A DNA stretch of 64,000 bases from contig JBAYTZ010000004.1 in assembly GCA_041675285.1 (NCBI GenBank), positions 229,250-293,249 of the forward strand, written 5' to 3'. Positions 50,399 through 59,363 of this stretch are shown one piece after another (within the stretch, counting starts at the first letter, position 1; each line of letters opens with the position of its first letter). This DNA comes from Candidatus Delongbacteria bacterium (lineage in GTDB: Bacteria > CAIWAD01). Under the pieces are notes generated by a model. That model was given only the letters and a program-made list of their open reading frames with translations. It did no database searches and had not been told where the DNA came from. Position numbers and translations under genes: made by a program.

Positions 50399-52153
50399 AT
50401 GAACCTGTTGAAACGACTCTATCGCATCCTGTCGTCGCTTGGACTCGGCGTCAGCCTGCTGTTCCTCATCGCGCTCATCCTGGCCTTCGCCACCAAATTC
50501 GAGTCGTCCACCTCGACGCATCTGGTGCAGGCCTACATCTACCGGACCGTCTGGTTCGACCTGCTGTTGGCGCTGTTCGGCGTGAACCTGAGCCTGGCCA
50601 CCTGGAACCTGCGTCCCTGGCGCCTGCGGCATCTGGGCGTGATCTGCATCCACACCTCCATCCTGGTGATCCTGGTGGGCGCGTGGATGACCCGCCAGTA
50701 TGGCTTCGAGGGCACGATGAGCATCGACGAAGGCGGTTCGTCGGACTACATCTCCACCCGCGAGCTGGTGCTGACGGTCTACGATCCGCAGAAGCTCGAC
50801 GTGCCGGTGGTGGTCTTCCCCACCAATCTGCAGAGCAGTCCGCCCCAGGAATTCCTCAACGAGGAGTACCAGATCCCCGGCGGCGGCAGCTTCACGGCGG
50901 ACCGCTACTACACGGACGCCCAGCCCAAGCTGAACGTGAAGGAGGATGGCCCGGTGGAGAATCCGGGCCTGCATTTCCTCTTCAAGTCGGCCATGTTCTC
51001 GGAGGAGGTCTGGCTCTTCCCGCGCCGGCCCGGCGAGAACGTGCGCGACTTCAACGGCATGCTGCAGTTCGAGGCCGTGGAGGCTCCGGACCAGGCCAGC
51101 TGGCTGGCGTCGCTGGCCTCGGCGGGCAACGGCAGCCTGGCCTTCCTGCTGGGCGGGGCCCGGCAGAACGTGGAGCTGCCGGCGCCGGGCGAGTCCGTCG
51201 CGCTGTCCGGCGGCCACAGCCTGCAACTGGTCAAGGTGTACCGCAACTTCTCCATGAACGAGAAGGGCGCGGCCCTGGACATGCCCGGACCCGCCGCCAA
51301 TCCGGCGCTGGAGTTCCTGCTCGCCAAGGGCGGACAGAGCGACCGCTACGTCTACTTCCAGAACATGCCCGACTTCGATCCGCTGCTGGGCAACGAGCCC
51401 ACGCTGACGCGCCTCTCCGGCTTTCAGTGGCAGCCGGTCTTCTCCGACCACGACCTGGGCGACAAGCAGATCCGCTTCGGGCTGATCGGGCAGGACGTGC
51501 GCGCGGCCTGGATGGCCGGCGGCAAGCTGGTGGAGCAGCCCGTCGCCGTGGGCGGCGCGGCCCTCACCCTGCCCTGGATGGGCTTCCAGCTCTCCGTGGA
51601 CCAGGTGTTGCGCAAGGCCTGGCGCCAGGAGGACATGGAGAACATCGGCGTGAAGGGCGAGATGCCCGCCCTGCGCCTGCGCCTGGACAAGGACGGCGTG
51701 GTGGAGCAGAAGTGGCTGCGCATGGGCCAGCGCAAGCCCATCGAAGTGGACGGCAAACTCTGGCTGATCGGCTTCGAGCAGAACCGCATTCCGCTGGGCT
51801 TCAGCCTGACCCTGAAGGATTTCGTCGAGGACCGCTACCCGGGCACGATGATGGCCGCGGGCTACGCGTCCTTCGTGGTGCTGGACGACCCGGAGCAGGG
51901 GATCACGGGCAAGGAGATCGAAATCTCCATGAACAACACCCTGATTCACCGGGGCTACAAGTTCTTCCAGTCCAGCTTCCGGCGGGCCCAGAACATGGGC
52001 GGGCAGGAGACCACCATCCTGTCGGTGAACAACGACCCGGGCCACCTGGTGGTCTACGTGGGATCGCTGTTCCTGGTGCTGGGACTGTTCGTGGTTTTCT
52101 TCCTCAAGAAGAAGCTGATCGATCTGGAGCGGCGGAACAAGGCCGCGGCCTGA
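50399..52153 (+). CDS. ResB-like cytochrome c biogenesis protein
   Basis: The 584-residue membrane protein has three N-terminal membrane helices, including LGVSLLFLIALILAFATKFE and LGVICIHTSILVILVGAWMT (with a His). A large periplasmic region follows, then a C-terminal helix (LVVYVGSLFLVLGLFVVFFL). The FFQSSFRR near the end recalls the ResB signature preceding the last helix. ResB with ResC/CcsA delivers heme to apocytochrome c; no CcsA gene is in the window. ATG 50399 was chosen; an in-frame ATG at 50345 is possible. Confidence 0.82.
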   Translation: MNLLKRLYRILSSLGLGVSLLFLIALILAFATKFESSTSTHLVQAYIYRTVWFDLLLALFGVNLSLATWNLRPWRLRHLGVICIHTSILVILVGAWMTRQYGFEGTMSIDEGGSSDYISTRELVLTVYDPQKLDVPVVVFPTNLQSSPPQEFLNEEYQIPGGGSFTADRYYTDAQPKLNVKEDGPVENPGLHFLFKSAMFSEEVWLFPRRPGENVRDFNGMLQFEAVEAPDQASWLASLASAGNGSLAFLLGGARQNVELPAPGESVALSGGHSLQLVKVYRNFSMNEKGAALDMPGPAANPALEFLLAKGGQSDRYVYFQNMPDFDPLLGNEPTLTRLSGFQWQPVFSDHDLGDKQIRFGLIGQDVRAAWMAGGKLVEQPVAVGGAALTLPWMGFQLSVDQVLRKAWRQEDMENIGVKGEMPALRLRLDKDGVVEQKWLRMGQRKPIEVDGKLWLIGFEQNRIPLGFSLTLKDFVEDRYPGTMMAAGYASFVVLDDPEQGITGKEIEISMNNTLIHRGYKFFQSSFRRAQNMGGQETTILSVNNDPGHLVVYVGSLFLVLGLFVVFFLKKKLIDLERRNKAAA

Positions 52154-52331
52154 ACCAAGCGCGGGCGGGATCCGGGATCCACGCAAGTGGCCGCCGGATT
52201 CCGCCCGTTTTTCCGTAGCCGTGCGACGCCTGCGCGGTCCGGCTTTGACAAGCTTCACGCGACCGCACTTTTGCTTTGAAGATTCTTGTTGGATATCCCA
52301 CTTTTGTGACCGCGATCAACAAGGAGGCGTC

Positions 52332-52499
52332 ATGTCACACTCTGGCTATTGCATGCGTTGTCGGGCCCATCGGGAGATGAAGGATGTGGCCAATCTTTCG
52401 ATGAAGAATGGACGGAATGCCGTCAAGGGCGCCTGCAGCGCCTGCGGTGCCGGCATGTACAAGATTCTCCCGGCCGAGGAGAAGAAGCCGAAAGCCTGA
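52332..52499 (+). CDS. DUF5679-like zinc-ribbon protein
   Basis: The 55-residue protein has two CxxC pairs (YCMRCRAHREM and CSACGAGMY) around a MKNGRNAVKG turn, the DUF5679 pattern. It probably binds one zinc. AAGGAGG lies 5 nt before the ATG. A terminator follows. It lies alone between resB and pgi. Confidence 0.88.
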   Translation: MSHSGYCMRCRAHREMKDVANLSMKNGRNAVKGACSACGAGMYKILPAEEKKPKA

Positions 52500-52577
52500 G
52501 CGCGGTCTCCCGTGCCCAGACTGCCTGATTCCCCAAACCGAAGCGGGCCGTTTGTGCATTGGGAAGCCGGAAATTCT

Positions 52578-52606
52578 GAAAGCCACCCTGGGGCTGGGTG
52601 GCTTTC
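52578..52606 (+). terminator. Terminator before pgi
   Basis: A perfect 11-bp stem, GAAAGCCACCC / GGGTGGCTTTC, has a 7-nt loop. The T-tract is short (TTTC CTC), so strength is uncertain. Confidence 0.7.
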
Positions 52607-52656
52607 CTCATGTCAGCGGGTCGCCGGCTGCCACCGGCCAGAATCCTGGGGTTTGA

Positions 52657-54048
52657 ATGAAGTCATTGCTGGGTATTGATTTAAGCCGGATGTTGGCTGG
52701 AAATCTGGGCGGCGGCGGCGGGTTGGCGGCGGCCGAACTGGACGCGCTGGCGCCCCAACTGGAAGAGATCCGCACGAGGCTGGCCGCCATGGTGGAGAGC
52801 GAGACGGGCACCTTCGCCAACACCTTCCGGCGCCCGGAAGTCGCCGCGGCCAAGGCGCTGGCGGCCCGGCTGGCGGGGTCCTTCGACGACTTTCTGCTGA
52901 TCGGGATCGGCGGCAGCACCTGGGGCACCATCGCCATCCAGGCCGCGCTGTGCCACGGTTTCTGGAACGACCGGCCCGAGTTGCGGGGCGGACGGCCGCG
53001 CTTCCACGTCCTGGACAACAGCGACCCCGACGCCCTGCGAGAAATGCTGCACGTGCTGGCGCCGGGTCGCACCCTGGTGAACATCGTCAGCAAATCGGGC
53101 ACCACCGCCGAGACGGCCGCCAATTTCATGGCCGTGGCCGACTGGCTGCGCAAGGCGCTGGGCGAGCGCTGGCGCGAGCACGTGGTGGTGACCACCGACG
53201 CCGGTCAGGGCCTGCTGCAGCGCCTGGCCGCCCGGGAGGGCCTGGCCGTGCTGGACATTCCGCCCAAGACCGGCGGACGCTTCTCGCTGCTCAGCAACGT
53301 GGGGCTCTTTCCGGCTGCCGTGCTGGGCCTGGACGTGGACGCGCTGCTGGCCGGCGCCGAGGCCCTGACCCTGGACGCCGCCCGCTCCCCGTGGCAGGAG
53401 AACCGCGTGCTCTGCGCCTCCGCCGCCGCCTGGCTCTGGTTCCAACGGCTGGGTTCCGTGCACGTGCTGATGCCCTACTCCCGCCGCCTGCGCTACGTGG
53501 CCAACTGGTACGTCCAGCTGTGGGGCGAATCCCTGGGCAAGCGCAGCGATCGCCAGGGCCGCGAGGTGCATTCGGGCAGCACGCCGCTGGGGGCATTGGG
53601 GGCCGCGGATCAGCACAGCCTGCTGCAGCTCTTCATGGAGGGGCCGGCGGACAAGCTGCTGACCTTCGTGCGACTGGAGGCCTTCCAGGGCGCCAGTCCG
53701 ATTCCGCGGATCTTCGAGGAGGATCCCGAGGTGGCCTATCTGGCCGGGCATGACCTGTCCGAGCTGATCAACGCGGAGCAGGAGAGCACGGCGGAGGCCC
53801 TGCGGGCAGAAGGTCGGGGCAGCCGGACGCTGTCCCTGCCGACGCTGGACGCCTACTGGCTGGGCCAGCTCTTCCAGTTCTTCATGCTGGAGACCTTCGT
53901 CAACGGCGAGCTGCTGGACATCAACACCTTCGACCAGCCGGGCGTGGAGGCGGGCAAGATCCTGACCTATCAGCGGATGGGACGGCCGGGTTTCGCTCCG
54001 CTGGAGCGGCCGCTGGCCGACCGGCTGGACTTCCCGGTCCGGGATTAG
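52657..54048 (+). CDS. pgi: Glucose-6-phosphate isomerase
   Basis: The 463-residue enzyme interconverts glucose- and fructose-6-phosphate. The SIS sugar-phosphate sites are IGIGGSTWGT and NIVSKSGTTAET, and the C-terminal block EVHSGSTPLGALGAADQHS contains the conserved Gln-His; the end GVEAGKILTYQRMG has the catalytic Lys. Length and motif order match the shorter Thermus/Bacillus-type Pgi. It converges with the phosphopantetheinyl transferase gene with a 4-nt overlap. Confidence 0.95.
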   Translation: MKSLLGIDLSRMLAGNLGGGGGLAAAELDALAPQLEEIRTRLAAMVESETGTFANTFRRPEVAAAKALAARLAGSFDDFLLIGIGGSTWGTIAIQAALCHGFWNDRPELRGGRPRFHVLDNSDPDALREMLHVLAPGRTLVNIVSKSGTTAETAANFMAVADWLRKALGERWREHVVVTTDAGQGLLQRLAAREGLAVLDIPPKTGGRFSLLSNVGLFPAAVLGLDVDALLAGAEALTLDAARSPWQENRVLCASAAAWLWFQRLGSVHVLMPYSRRLRYVANWYVQLWGESLGKRSDRQGREVHSGSTPLGALGAADQHSLLQLFMEGPADKLLTFVRLEAFQGASPIPRIFEEDPEVAYLAGHDLSELINAEQESTAEALRAEGRGSRTLSLPTLDAYWLGQLFQFFMLETFVNGELLDINTFDQPGVEAGKILTYQRMGRPGFAPLERPLADRLDFPVRD

Positions 54049-54518
54049 CGAAGGGTCTCGGGCGTTCCCTGATCACCGAAGCCGAGCGCGGGCCGGGAGG
54101 AATCCCGGCCCGTTTCCGTCCGGGCCTCCGGACCCTGCCAGGCCAGCACCCGGGCCCAGCCCAGGTCGCCCTCCAGCCCGGCCTGACCTTCCAGTTGCAG
54201 TCCACGACGGCCGGGCAGCAGACGCAGGCTCCAGCCGGCGTCGGAACTCCAGCGGCACTCCACGGAATCCGGCCCCACCTGGTGCTGGGCCCAGAGCGCC
54301 TTGATCGCCGCCTCCTTCAGGCAGAAGAGCTGCAGGGCCAGGCCGACGGGGTCCGGGGCCGCGCCCAAGGCCTGGCGCTCCAGCGGCAGGAACCAGCGTT
54401 CCAGGAAGCCGGAGTCCCGCTCCAGCGTGCGCTCCAGGCGGGCGCGCTCCTCCGTGTCACAACCCACACCCACCAGCTCGCGCAGGCGGGCCTCGTCACC
54501 ATGCAGGTCAGATGTCAT
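54045..54518 (-). CDS. 4'-phosphopantetheinyl transferase-like protein
   Basis: The 157-residue protein has the superfamily motifs GVGCDTEERARL (Asp metal ligand) and LFCLKEAAIKALW (Glu-Lys), spaced as in AcpS/Sfp enzymes that load phosphopantetheine on carrier proteins. It starts MTSDLHGDEARLRELVGVG. The start overlaps the epimerase gene by 11 nt, so they are co-translated. Whether the target is acyl carrier protein or a secondary-metabolite carrier is unknown. Confidence 0.82.
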   Translation of the reverse strand: MTSDLHGDEARLRELVGVGCDTEERARLERTLERDSGFLERWFLPLERQALGAAPDPVGLALQLFCLKEAAIKALWAQHQVGPDSVECRWSSDAGWSLRLLPGRRGLQLEGQAGLEGDLGWARVLAWQGPEARTETGRDSSRPALGFGDQGTPETLR

Positions 54519-55485
54519 AGGAACCGCCCGGGCGTTGGGGCTGCCCGCGCAGCCATTCCAGGGTGCGACTCAGCCCTTCCTCCAGCGGCACGCGCGCGCT
54601 GACGCCCAGCACGCGGCGGGCGGGCTCCGGATCGCAGCAGAGGCGCAGCACCTCGCTCTCCGCGGGGCGCCGGCGGGCCGGATCCTGGACCACGCCCAGC
54701 TCGCGCCCCAGCAGGCCGCCCGCCAGGCGGATGACCTCGTCGATGGAGGTCTCGCGGCCGCTGCCGTAGGTGGTGACCCGCCCCAGGGCCAGCGGGGCGT
54801 GACCCGCCGCCAGGAAGGCCTCCACCGTGTCGTCCACGTAGTTGAAGTCGCGCGTGGTCTCCGTGGCGCCCAGTTGCAACTCGCCGCCCGCCAGGGCCTG
54901 GCCCAGGATGGACGGGATCACCGCGCGCCCGCTCTGGCCGGGGCCGTAGGTGTTGAAGGGGCGCAGCACGGCCACGGGCAGACCGAAGGAACGGTGATAC
55001 GCGAGGCCCAGCTGATCCGCGGCGATCTTGGAGGCGGCATAGGGCGATTGGGCGCAGAGCGGGTGGTCCTCGGGCATGGGCACCTGTTGCGCGCTTCCGT
55101 AGACTTCGCTGGTGGAGGTGAGCACCACGCGCTCCGGCCGCTGCTGGCGCGCCGCCTCCAGCAGGGCCAGGGTGCCGCCGGCGTTGACGCGGAACACCTC
55201 CGCCGGGCAGGCATAGGAGTAGGGGATGCCCACCAGCGCGGCCAGATGGAACACCACCTCCGTGTTCTGCAGCGCCGCGCGCAGGAGGGCCGTGTCGCCC
55301 ACGTCGCCGCGGTGGACCTCCGCCTGGCGCAGGATGTCCTCGGGCAGGCGCTGGGCGGCGGGCTGTGAGACATAGCGCAGGAGGATGCGCAGGCGGGCGC
55401 CCTCCGCCAGCAGGCGCCGGCACAGGTGACGGCCGATGAAGCCGCCGGCGCCGGTCACCAGGACGGTGCGGTCTTGCCAGGTCAT
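54508..55485 (-). CDS. NAD-dependent nucleotide-sugar epimerase/dehydratase
   Basis: This 325-residue extended SDR protein has VLVTGAGGFIGRHLCRRLL, the STSEVYGSA segment, the catalytic SPYAASKIAADQL (YxxxK) and RPFNTYGPGQSGRAVIP. It resembles GDP-mannose/UDP-sugar 4,6-dehydratases or UDP-glucose epimerases. GGAGGATTGAGC precedes the ATG. It is flanked by a secreted protein gene and the phosphopantetheinyl transferase gene. Confidence 0.88.
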   Translation of the reverse strand: MTWQDRTVLVTGAGGFIGRHLCRRLLAEGARLRILLRYVSQPAAQRLPEDILRQAEVHRGDVGDTALLRAALQNTEVVFHLAALVGIPYSYACPAEVFRVNAGGTLALLEAARQQRPERVVLTSTSEVYGSAQQVPMPEDHPLCAQSPYAASKIAADQLGLAYHRSFGLPVAVLRPFNTYGPGQSGRAVIPSILGQALAGGELQLGATETTRDFNYVDDTVEAFLAAGHAPLALGRVTTYGSGRETSIDEVIRLAGGLLGRELGVVQDPARRRPAESEVLRLCCDPEPARRVLGVSARVPLEEGLSRTLEWLRGQPQRPGGSYDI

Positions 55486-55487
55486 GC

Positions 55488-57224
55488 TCAATCCTCCACT
55501 TGCAGGGGTCGATCGTTCCAGGCGCTGACCCGGTAGCATCCGGCCCCGCGCCGCTGCTCCCGGGCAAGTTTCCAGCTGGTGCCCGTGGTCCAGCCCAGGC
55601 ATTGCGCCGGTTGGCAATCCACGCGATCCACCCGGTAGTGCGAGGCGCCCGGCACGGGATCCCAGGCCAGGCAAAGCGCGCCGGCCCAATTGTTCACGCG
55701 CAGCTCCGGCGGGGCCAAGCGCCCGTTCACCATGAGCTCCAGATCGTCGACGTACCAGCGGTCATAGGCGCCTTCGCCGCCGTAGAGCAGGCCCAGATCG
55801 AAGGTGCCGCTGGCGGGCACGGTCCACGGCAACCAGGGCGTGGTCCACCACTCGTCGGCCGGACCCAGCCAGGGATCCTGGATCAAGTTGGGCTCGGCGA
55901 GGATCTGCCACTGGGTCGTGCCGCTGAGCCGCCAGCAGAAGGCGTGCCGGCGCAGGCCCGAGGAGTGCCGCCGGTACTGGCTCCAGCGCAGGCCCAGTTG
56001 CGCCCCCTCCTGCAGGCGCAGGCCGCCCAGGAAGACCACGTCTTCGCAGGTCAGGCCCTGGATGGGGGCGTCGTGCCCCATGAAAGGGCCCGGCCGGCCC
56101 AGACCCTGGACCAGGCGCCAGGCATGGTTGGCGTCGCTGGAATCCAGCAGCTGCTCGGTGGCCAGCGCCCATTCGTCCCAGTTCGCGATCAGCAGGTCCG
56201 CCATGCTGGTGGCCCCCAGCAGGGGAATGGTGCGCACGGGGTTGTTGGTGGCGTTGGTCTGCAGCAGCAGCGCCCCGTAGCCCAGGGAATCGCCGCTTCC
56301 CTCCCAGTTGACCTGCAGGAAGAGCGTGTCCGGCGGCATCAGGGAATCTGGCCCCAGCAGCCGGGCGCTCCAGCCCGGGCCCTCGGTTTCAGCCTGCACC
56401 TGCAGCGGGGCCGTGCCCTGATTCAGGACGGGCACGGTGATGGACAGCGGCTGGCCCGCCGGGCCCCGTCCCAGATCCAGCCGGGTCCAGGGAAACTGCA
56501 GATAGGCCTGCGCGGTGTCCAGCCAGACCTGGGCACAGAAGTGCATGTCGCCGAAGGGTGTGCCGTCGGGCGCGCCCCACCAGACGATCTGGCCGTTTTG
56601 CAGGAAGAAGGAGTGGCCCGTGTAGGAGCCCAGGCCGGCCGTGACGTAGGCGACGGTGTCCACGGAGGCGGCGGGCAGGAAACTCAGGCCCAGGAAGAAC
56701 TCCTCACCCTGGCCGAAATCAAAGGGCAGGCTCAAGGGGATGCTCAGCACGCCGGTCTCCACCGTGTCCGTGCTGAAAATGGACATCTGTTCGAAGGGAC
56801 CGGGCAGAAGGCCCACTCGGCGGTGGACTGTCAGCTGCACCAGCCCCTCGTGCCGCAGGTTGCCCGGGAAGTTGTTGTACAGCCGCAGTTCGAAGGCGTT
56901 CATGTGCCCCGAACTGCCCGGCGTGATGCGCTGGAAGAGCGGTCCCACCGCGCCGTTGCTTGGATGGGGCTCCTTGACGTAGTACGTAGAGCCCTGGTGG
57001 TAACAGATCAAGGCCTCTTCGCGCTCGCCACCCGGCGCGTGCTCCTCCAGGGTGACGGCCGGCACCGGCCGGGCGCTGGATGGCAGACACAGCTCCTGGG
57101 CGCGGAGCTCCCGGGCGCCGGCCGCGCAGCAGGCCAGACACAGGACCAAGCAGAGCCAGCCCAGCTGGTGCGCGCTGCGAGACGGGGAGGATGCCGGGTG
57201 TCGCGGTGTGTGTCGGGACGCCAT
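55488..57224 (-). CDS. Large secreted protein of unknown function
   Basis: The 578-residue protein has a signal segment (LGWLCLVLCLACCAAGARE) and beta-rich modules. One near residues 230-330 looks like an Ig/ASPM-SPD2-type domain (LDLGRGPAGQPLSITVPVLN), and one at the end resembles fibronectin III (LRVNNWAGALCLAWDPVPGA, SHYRVDRVDC). Eight or more Cys occur. No T9SS sorting domain is visible at the C-terminus. The stop lies 2 nt before the epimerase start, so they are linked. Confidence 0.65.
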   Translation of the reverse strand: MASRHTPRHPASSPSRSAHQLGWLCLVLCLACCAAGARELRAQELCLPSSARPVPAVTLEEHAPGGEREEALICYHQGSTYYVKEPHPSNGAVGPLFQRITPGSSGHMNAFELRLYNNFPGNLRHEGLVQLTVHRRVGLLPGPFEQMSIFSTDTVETGVLSIPLSLPFDFGQGEEFFLGLSFLPAASVDTVAYVTAGLGSYTGHSFFLQNGQIVWWGAPDGTPFGDMHFCAQVWLDTAQAYLQFPWTRLDLGRGPAGQPLSITVPVLNQGTAPLQVQAETEGPGWSARLLGPDSLMPPDTLFLQVNWEGSGDSLGYGALLLQTNATNNPVRTIPLLGATSMADLLIANWDEWALATEQLLDSSDANHAWRLVQGLGRPGPFMGHDAPIQGLTCEDVVFLGGLRLQEGAQLGLRWSQYRRHSSGLRRHAFCWRLSGTTQWQILAEPNLIQDPWLGPADEWWTTPWLPWTVPASGTFDLGLLYGGEGAYDRWYVDDLELMVNGRLAPPELRVNNWAGALCLAWDPVPGASHYRVDRVDCQPAQCLGWTTGTSWKLAREQRRGAGCYRVSAWNDRPLQVED

Positions 57225-57747
57225 TCGCCTTGACCGATCAACTGTCTGCATTCATGAACCGGGTCGCAAAAAGAGTGCCATCCCCTTGAGCGGCTGGGGC
57301 TTGATTTTACCCCCCGTCCGGGGCGCGAACCAGCGCCGCAACGGGCCTCGAGCGCCACTTCCGTGAAGGGGAGCAACGAAGTGCAAAGAATTCAAGACAG
57401 CCCCGCGGGAAGGTCGCTGCTCGGGCCCCGGTCCGCCCCGGCCCCCAGTCTGGGAAATCGCCGAACAAAGTGCGATTTCGCTTTAGGATTATTTTGTTGA
57501 GCTGGCAGATTGAATTCGCGGCTCCGAGGGATGCGCTCCAGCGGCCCGCCTGTCCGTCCGGGCTCAATTCTGGCGTGATTTCTGCAGAAAATTCCACGTT
57601 TGCACCGTATCGCCCGGCCATTTTCGGCATGGTCTCCCCGGCAGCTTCGGCAGCGTGTCGCGCAGCTTGCGCGGCGGCGGGCCGGCGGGGAGCGACCTGC
57701 GAACAGGGCGGGATCGTCCCAAGTGCTGGATCTAGTCCGGAACGCGT
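57225..57747. other. About 520-bp gene-free region upstream of the pgs operon
   Basis: It carries the AT-richest stretch nearby (57470-57510: GATTTCGCTTTAGGATTATT and following), a probable promoter region for pgsB, but no strict -35/-10 pair. No RNA fold or repeat was seen. Confidence 0.5.
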
Positions 57748-58914
57748 ATGATCATCATTGCTTTGTTGGTCGGGCTGATCATCCTGCTGGGCATCGCCGA
57801 GTTCCGGCGGCATCAGCGTCATCTGCTGTCCATCCCCATCCGCATCCACGTCAACGGGACGCGCGGTAAATCCAGCGTGACCCGCCTGATCGCCGGCGCT
57901 TTGCGCGCCGGGGGCATCCAGACCGTGGCCAAGACCACGGGCAGCGCGCCCCAGGTGATCCTGGAGGACGGCTCGGAGATCCCGATCATCCGGCCGCGCG
58001 GGGCCAACATCATCGAGCAGACCCGGGTGATCAGTTTCGCCTCCGCGCGCAAACCGCGCGCCCTGGTGATCGAGTGCATGGCCGTGCAGCCGGAGTACCA
58101 GTGGATCGCCGAACACAAGATGGTGCGCTCCACCATCGGCGTGATCACCAACGCCCGGCCCGACCACTTGAAGGAAATGGGTCCCACGGTGGAGAACGTG
58201 GCCCGCAGCCTGTGCAATACGCTGCCCTGGGGCAAGGTGGCCTTCACCTGCGAGCACAAGCTCATCGGCCTGATGAAGACCGTGGCCGCCCGGCGGGGCA
58301 CGGAGCTCCACGAGGTCACCGACAAGCCCGTCAGCGACGAGGACATGCGGCCCTTCGGCTACATCGAGCACAAGGAAAACGTGGCCCTGGCGCTGGCCGT
58401 GGCCGCCCAGCTGGGCGTGTCGCGCGAGGTGGCGCTGGAGGGCATGTACCGGGCCGCGCCGGACTGCGGCGCGCTGAAGAAGTTCAGCGCCGTGCACGAG
58501 GGCAAGCGCATCACCTTCGTCAACGCCCTGGCAGCCAACGATCCCGAATCCACCCTGGCCATCTGGCAGCGTGTCACGGGCGTGCAGGACGACCCCGGCG
58601 CGACGGTGTTCATCCTCAACACGCGCAAGGACCGCTTCGAGCGCAGCGAGCAGCTGGTGGAGATGGTGCACCAGGACACCAGCTACTCCCGGTTGGTGCT
58701 GATCGGCGAAGTCACCGACAAGCTGCTGGGAGTCTGCTACCGCATGGGCCTGCCCCAGGAGAAGGTCATCAACCTGGGCATGGTCTATCCCGAAGTCACC
58801 TGGAATACGGTGGTGGGCCTGCCGTTTGAAACCATGACCGTCATGGGCATCGGCAACGTCCACGGCGGCGGACACGAAGTGGCCCATTACTTCCGCGACA
58901 GGAGTGCGGCATGA
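57748..58914 (+). CDS. pgsB: Poly-gamma-glutamate synthase subunit PgsB/CapB
   Basis: The 388-residue ligase of the Mur-ligase superfamily polymerises glutamate by gamma-amide bonds. It has an N-terminal membrane helix, the P-loop IHVNGTRGKSSVTRLIA, VIECMAVQPEYQWI, VITNARPDHLKEMG and NALAANDPESTLAIW. Length matches CapB. It overlaps pgsC by 4 nt. Start ATG 57748 has only a weak ribosome site. Confidence 0.95.
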   Translation: MIIIALLVGLIILLGIAEFRRHQRHLLSIPIRIHVNGTRGKSSVTRLIAGALRAGGIQTVAKTTGSAPQVILEDGSEIPIIRPRGANIIEQTRVISFASARKPRALVIECMAVQPEYQWIAEHKMVRSTIGVITNARPDHLKEMGPTVENVARSLCNTLPWGKVAFTCEHKLIGLMKTVAARRGTELHEVTDKPVSDEDMRPFGYIEHKENVALALAVAAQLGVSREVALEGMYRAAPDCGALKKFSAVHEGKRITFVNALAANDPESTLAIWQRVTGVQDDPGATVFILNTRKDRFERSEQLVEMVHQDTSYSRLVLIGEVTDKLLGVCYRMGLPQEKVINLGMVYPEVTWNTVVGLPFETMTVMGIGNVHGGGHEVAHYFRDRSAA

Positions 58915-59363
58915 TCGAAATCAGCGTCGGCCTGGGCGTCATCCTGAGCATGATCTTCCAGGAGGTGATCGGCGTGTCGGCGGGCGGCATTGTGGTGCCG
59001 GGCTACGTGGCCCTGCAGATGCACGAACCGCTGCGCCTGCTGGGAACCTTCCTGGTCAGCTTCATCACCTTCGGCATCATCAAGGGCCTCTCCAAGGTCA
59101 TGTTCATCTACGGGCGGCGCCGGCTGGTGCTGTCCATCCTGATCGGTTTCGTGCTGGGCTACTTCTCGCGCCAGTCCACGTTCTACGACATGTTCGGCGT
59201 GGACCTGCAGATGCAGGCCGTGGGCTTCATCATTCCCGGCCTGATCGCCAACTGGATGGACAAGCAAGGCGTGGTGAAGACCCTGCTCTGCCTGCTGCTG
59301 GTGGCCAGCTGCGTGCGCCTGCTCTTGATGCTGTTCACCGGCGGGGAGGTGCTGCATGTTTAA
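58911..59363 (+). CDS. pgsC: Poly-gamma-glutamate synthase subunit PgsC/CapC
   Basis: The 150-residue membrane protein has about four hydrophobic segments and the family stretches VSAGGIVVPGYVALQM and VGFIIPGLIANWMDKQG. It forms the membrane complex with PgsB and is needed for polymer export. It overlaps pgsB by 4 nt and pgsW by 8 nt. Confidence 0.95.
   Translation: MIEISVGLGVILSMIFQEVIGVSAGGIVVPGYVALQMHEPLRLLGTFLVSFITFGIIKGLSKVMFIYGRRRLVLSILIGFVLGYFSRQSTFYDMFGVDLQMQAVGFIIPGLIANWMDKQGVVKTLLCLLLVASCVRLLLMLFTGGEVLHV

Noticed and set aside
55488..57224. T9SS cargo assignment for the large secreted protein
   Set aside because: The C-terminus is fibronectin-III-like and lacks the YPNPF-type sorting domain.
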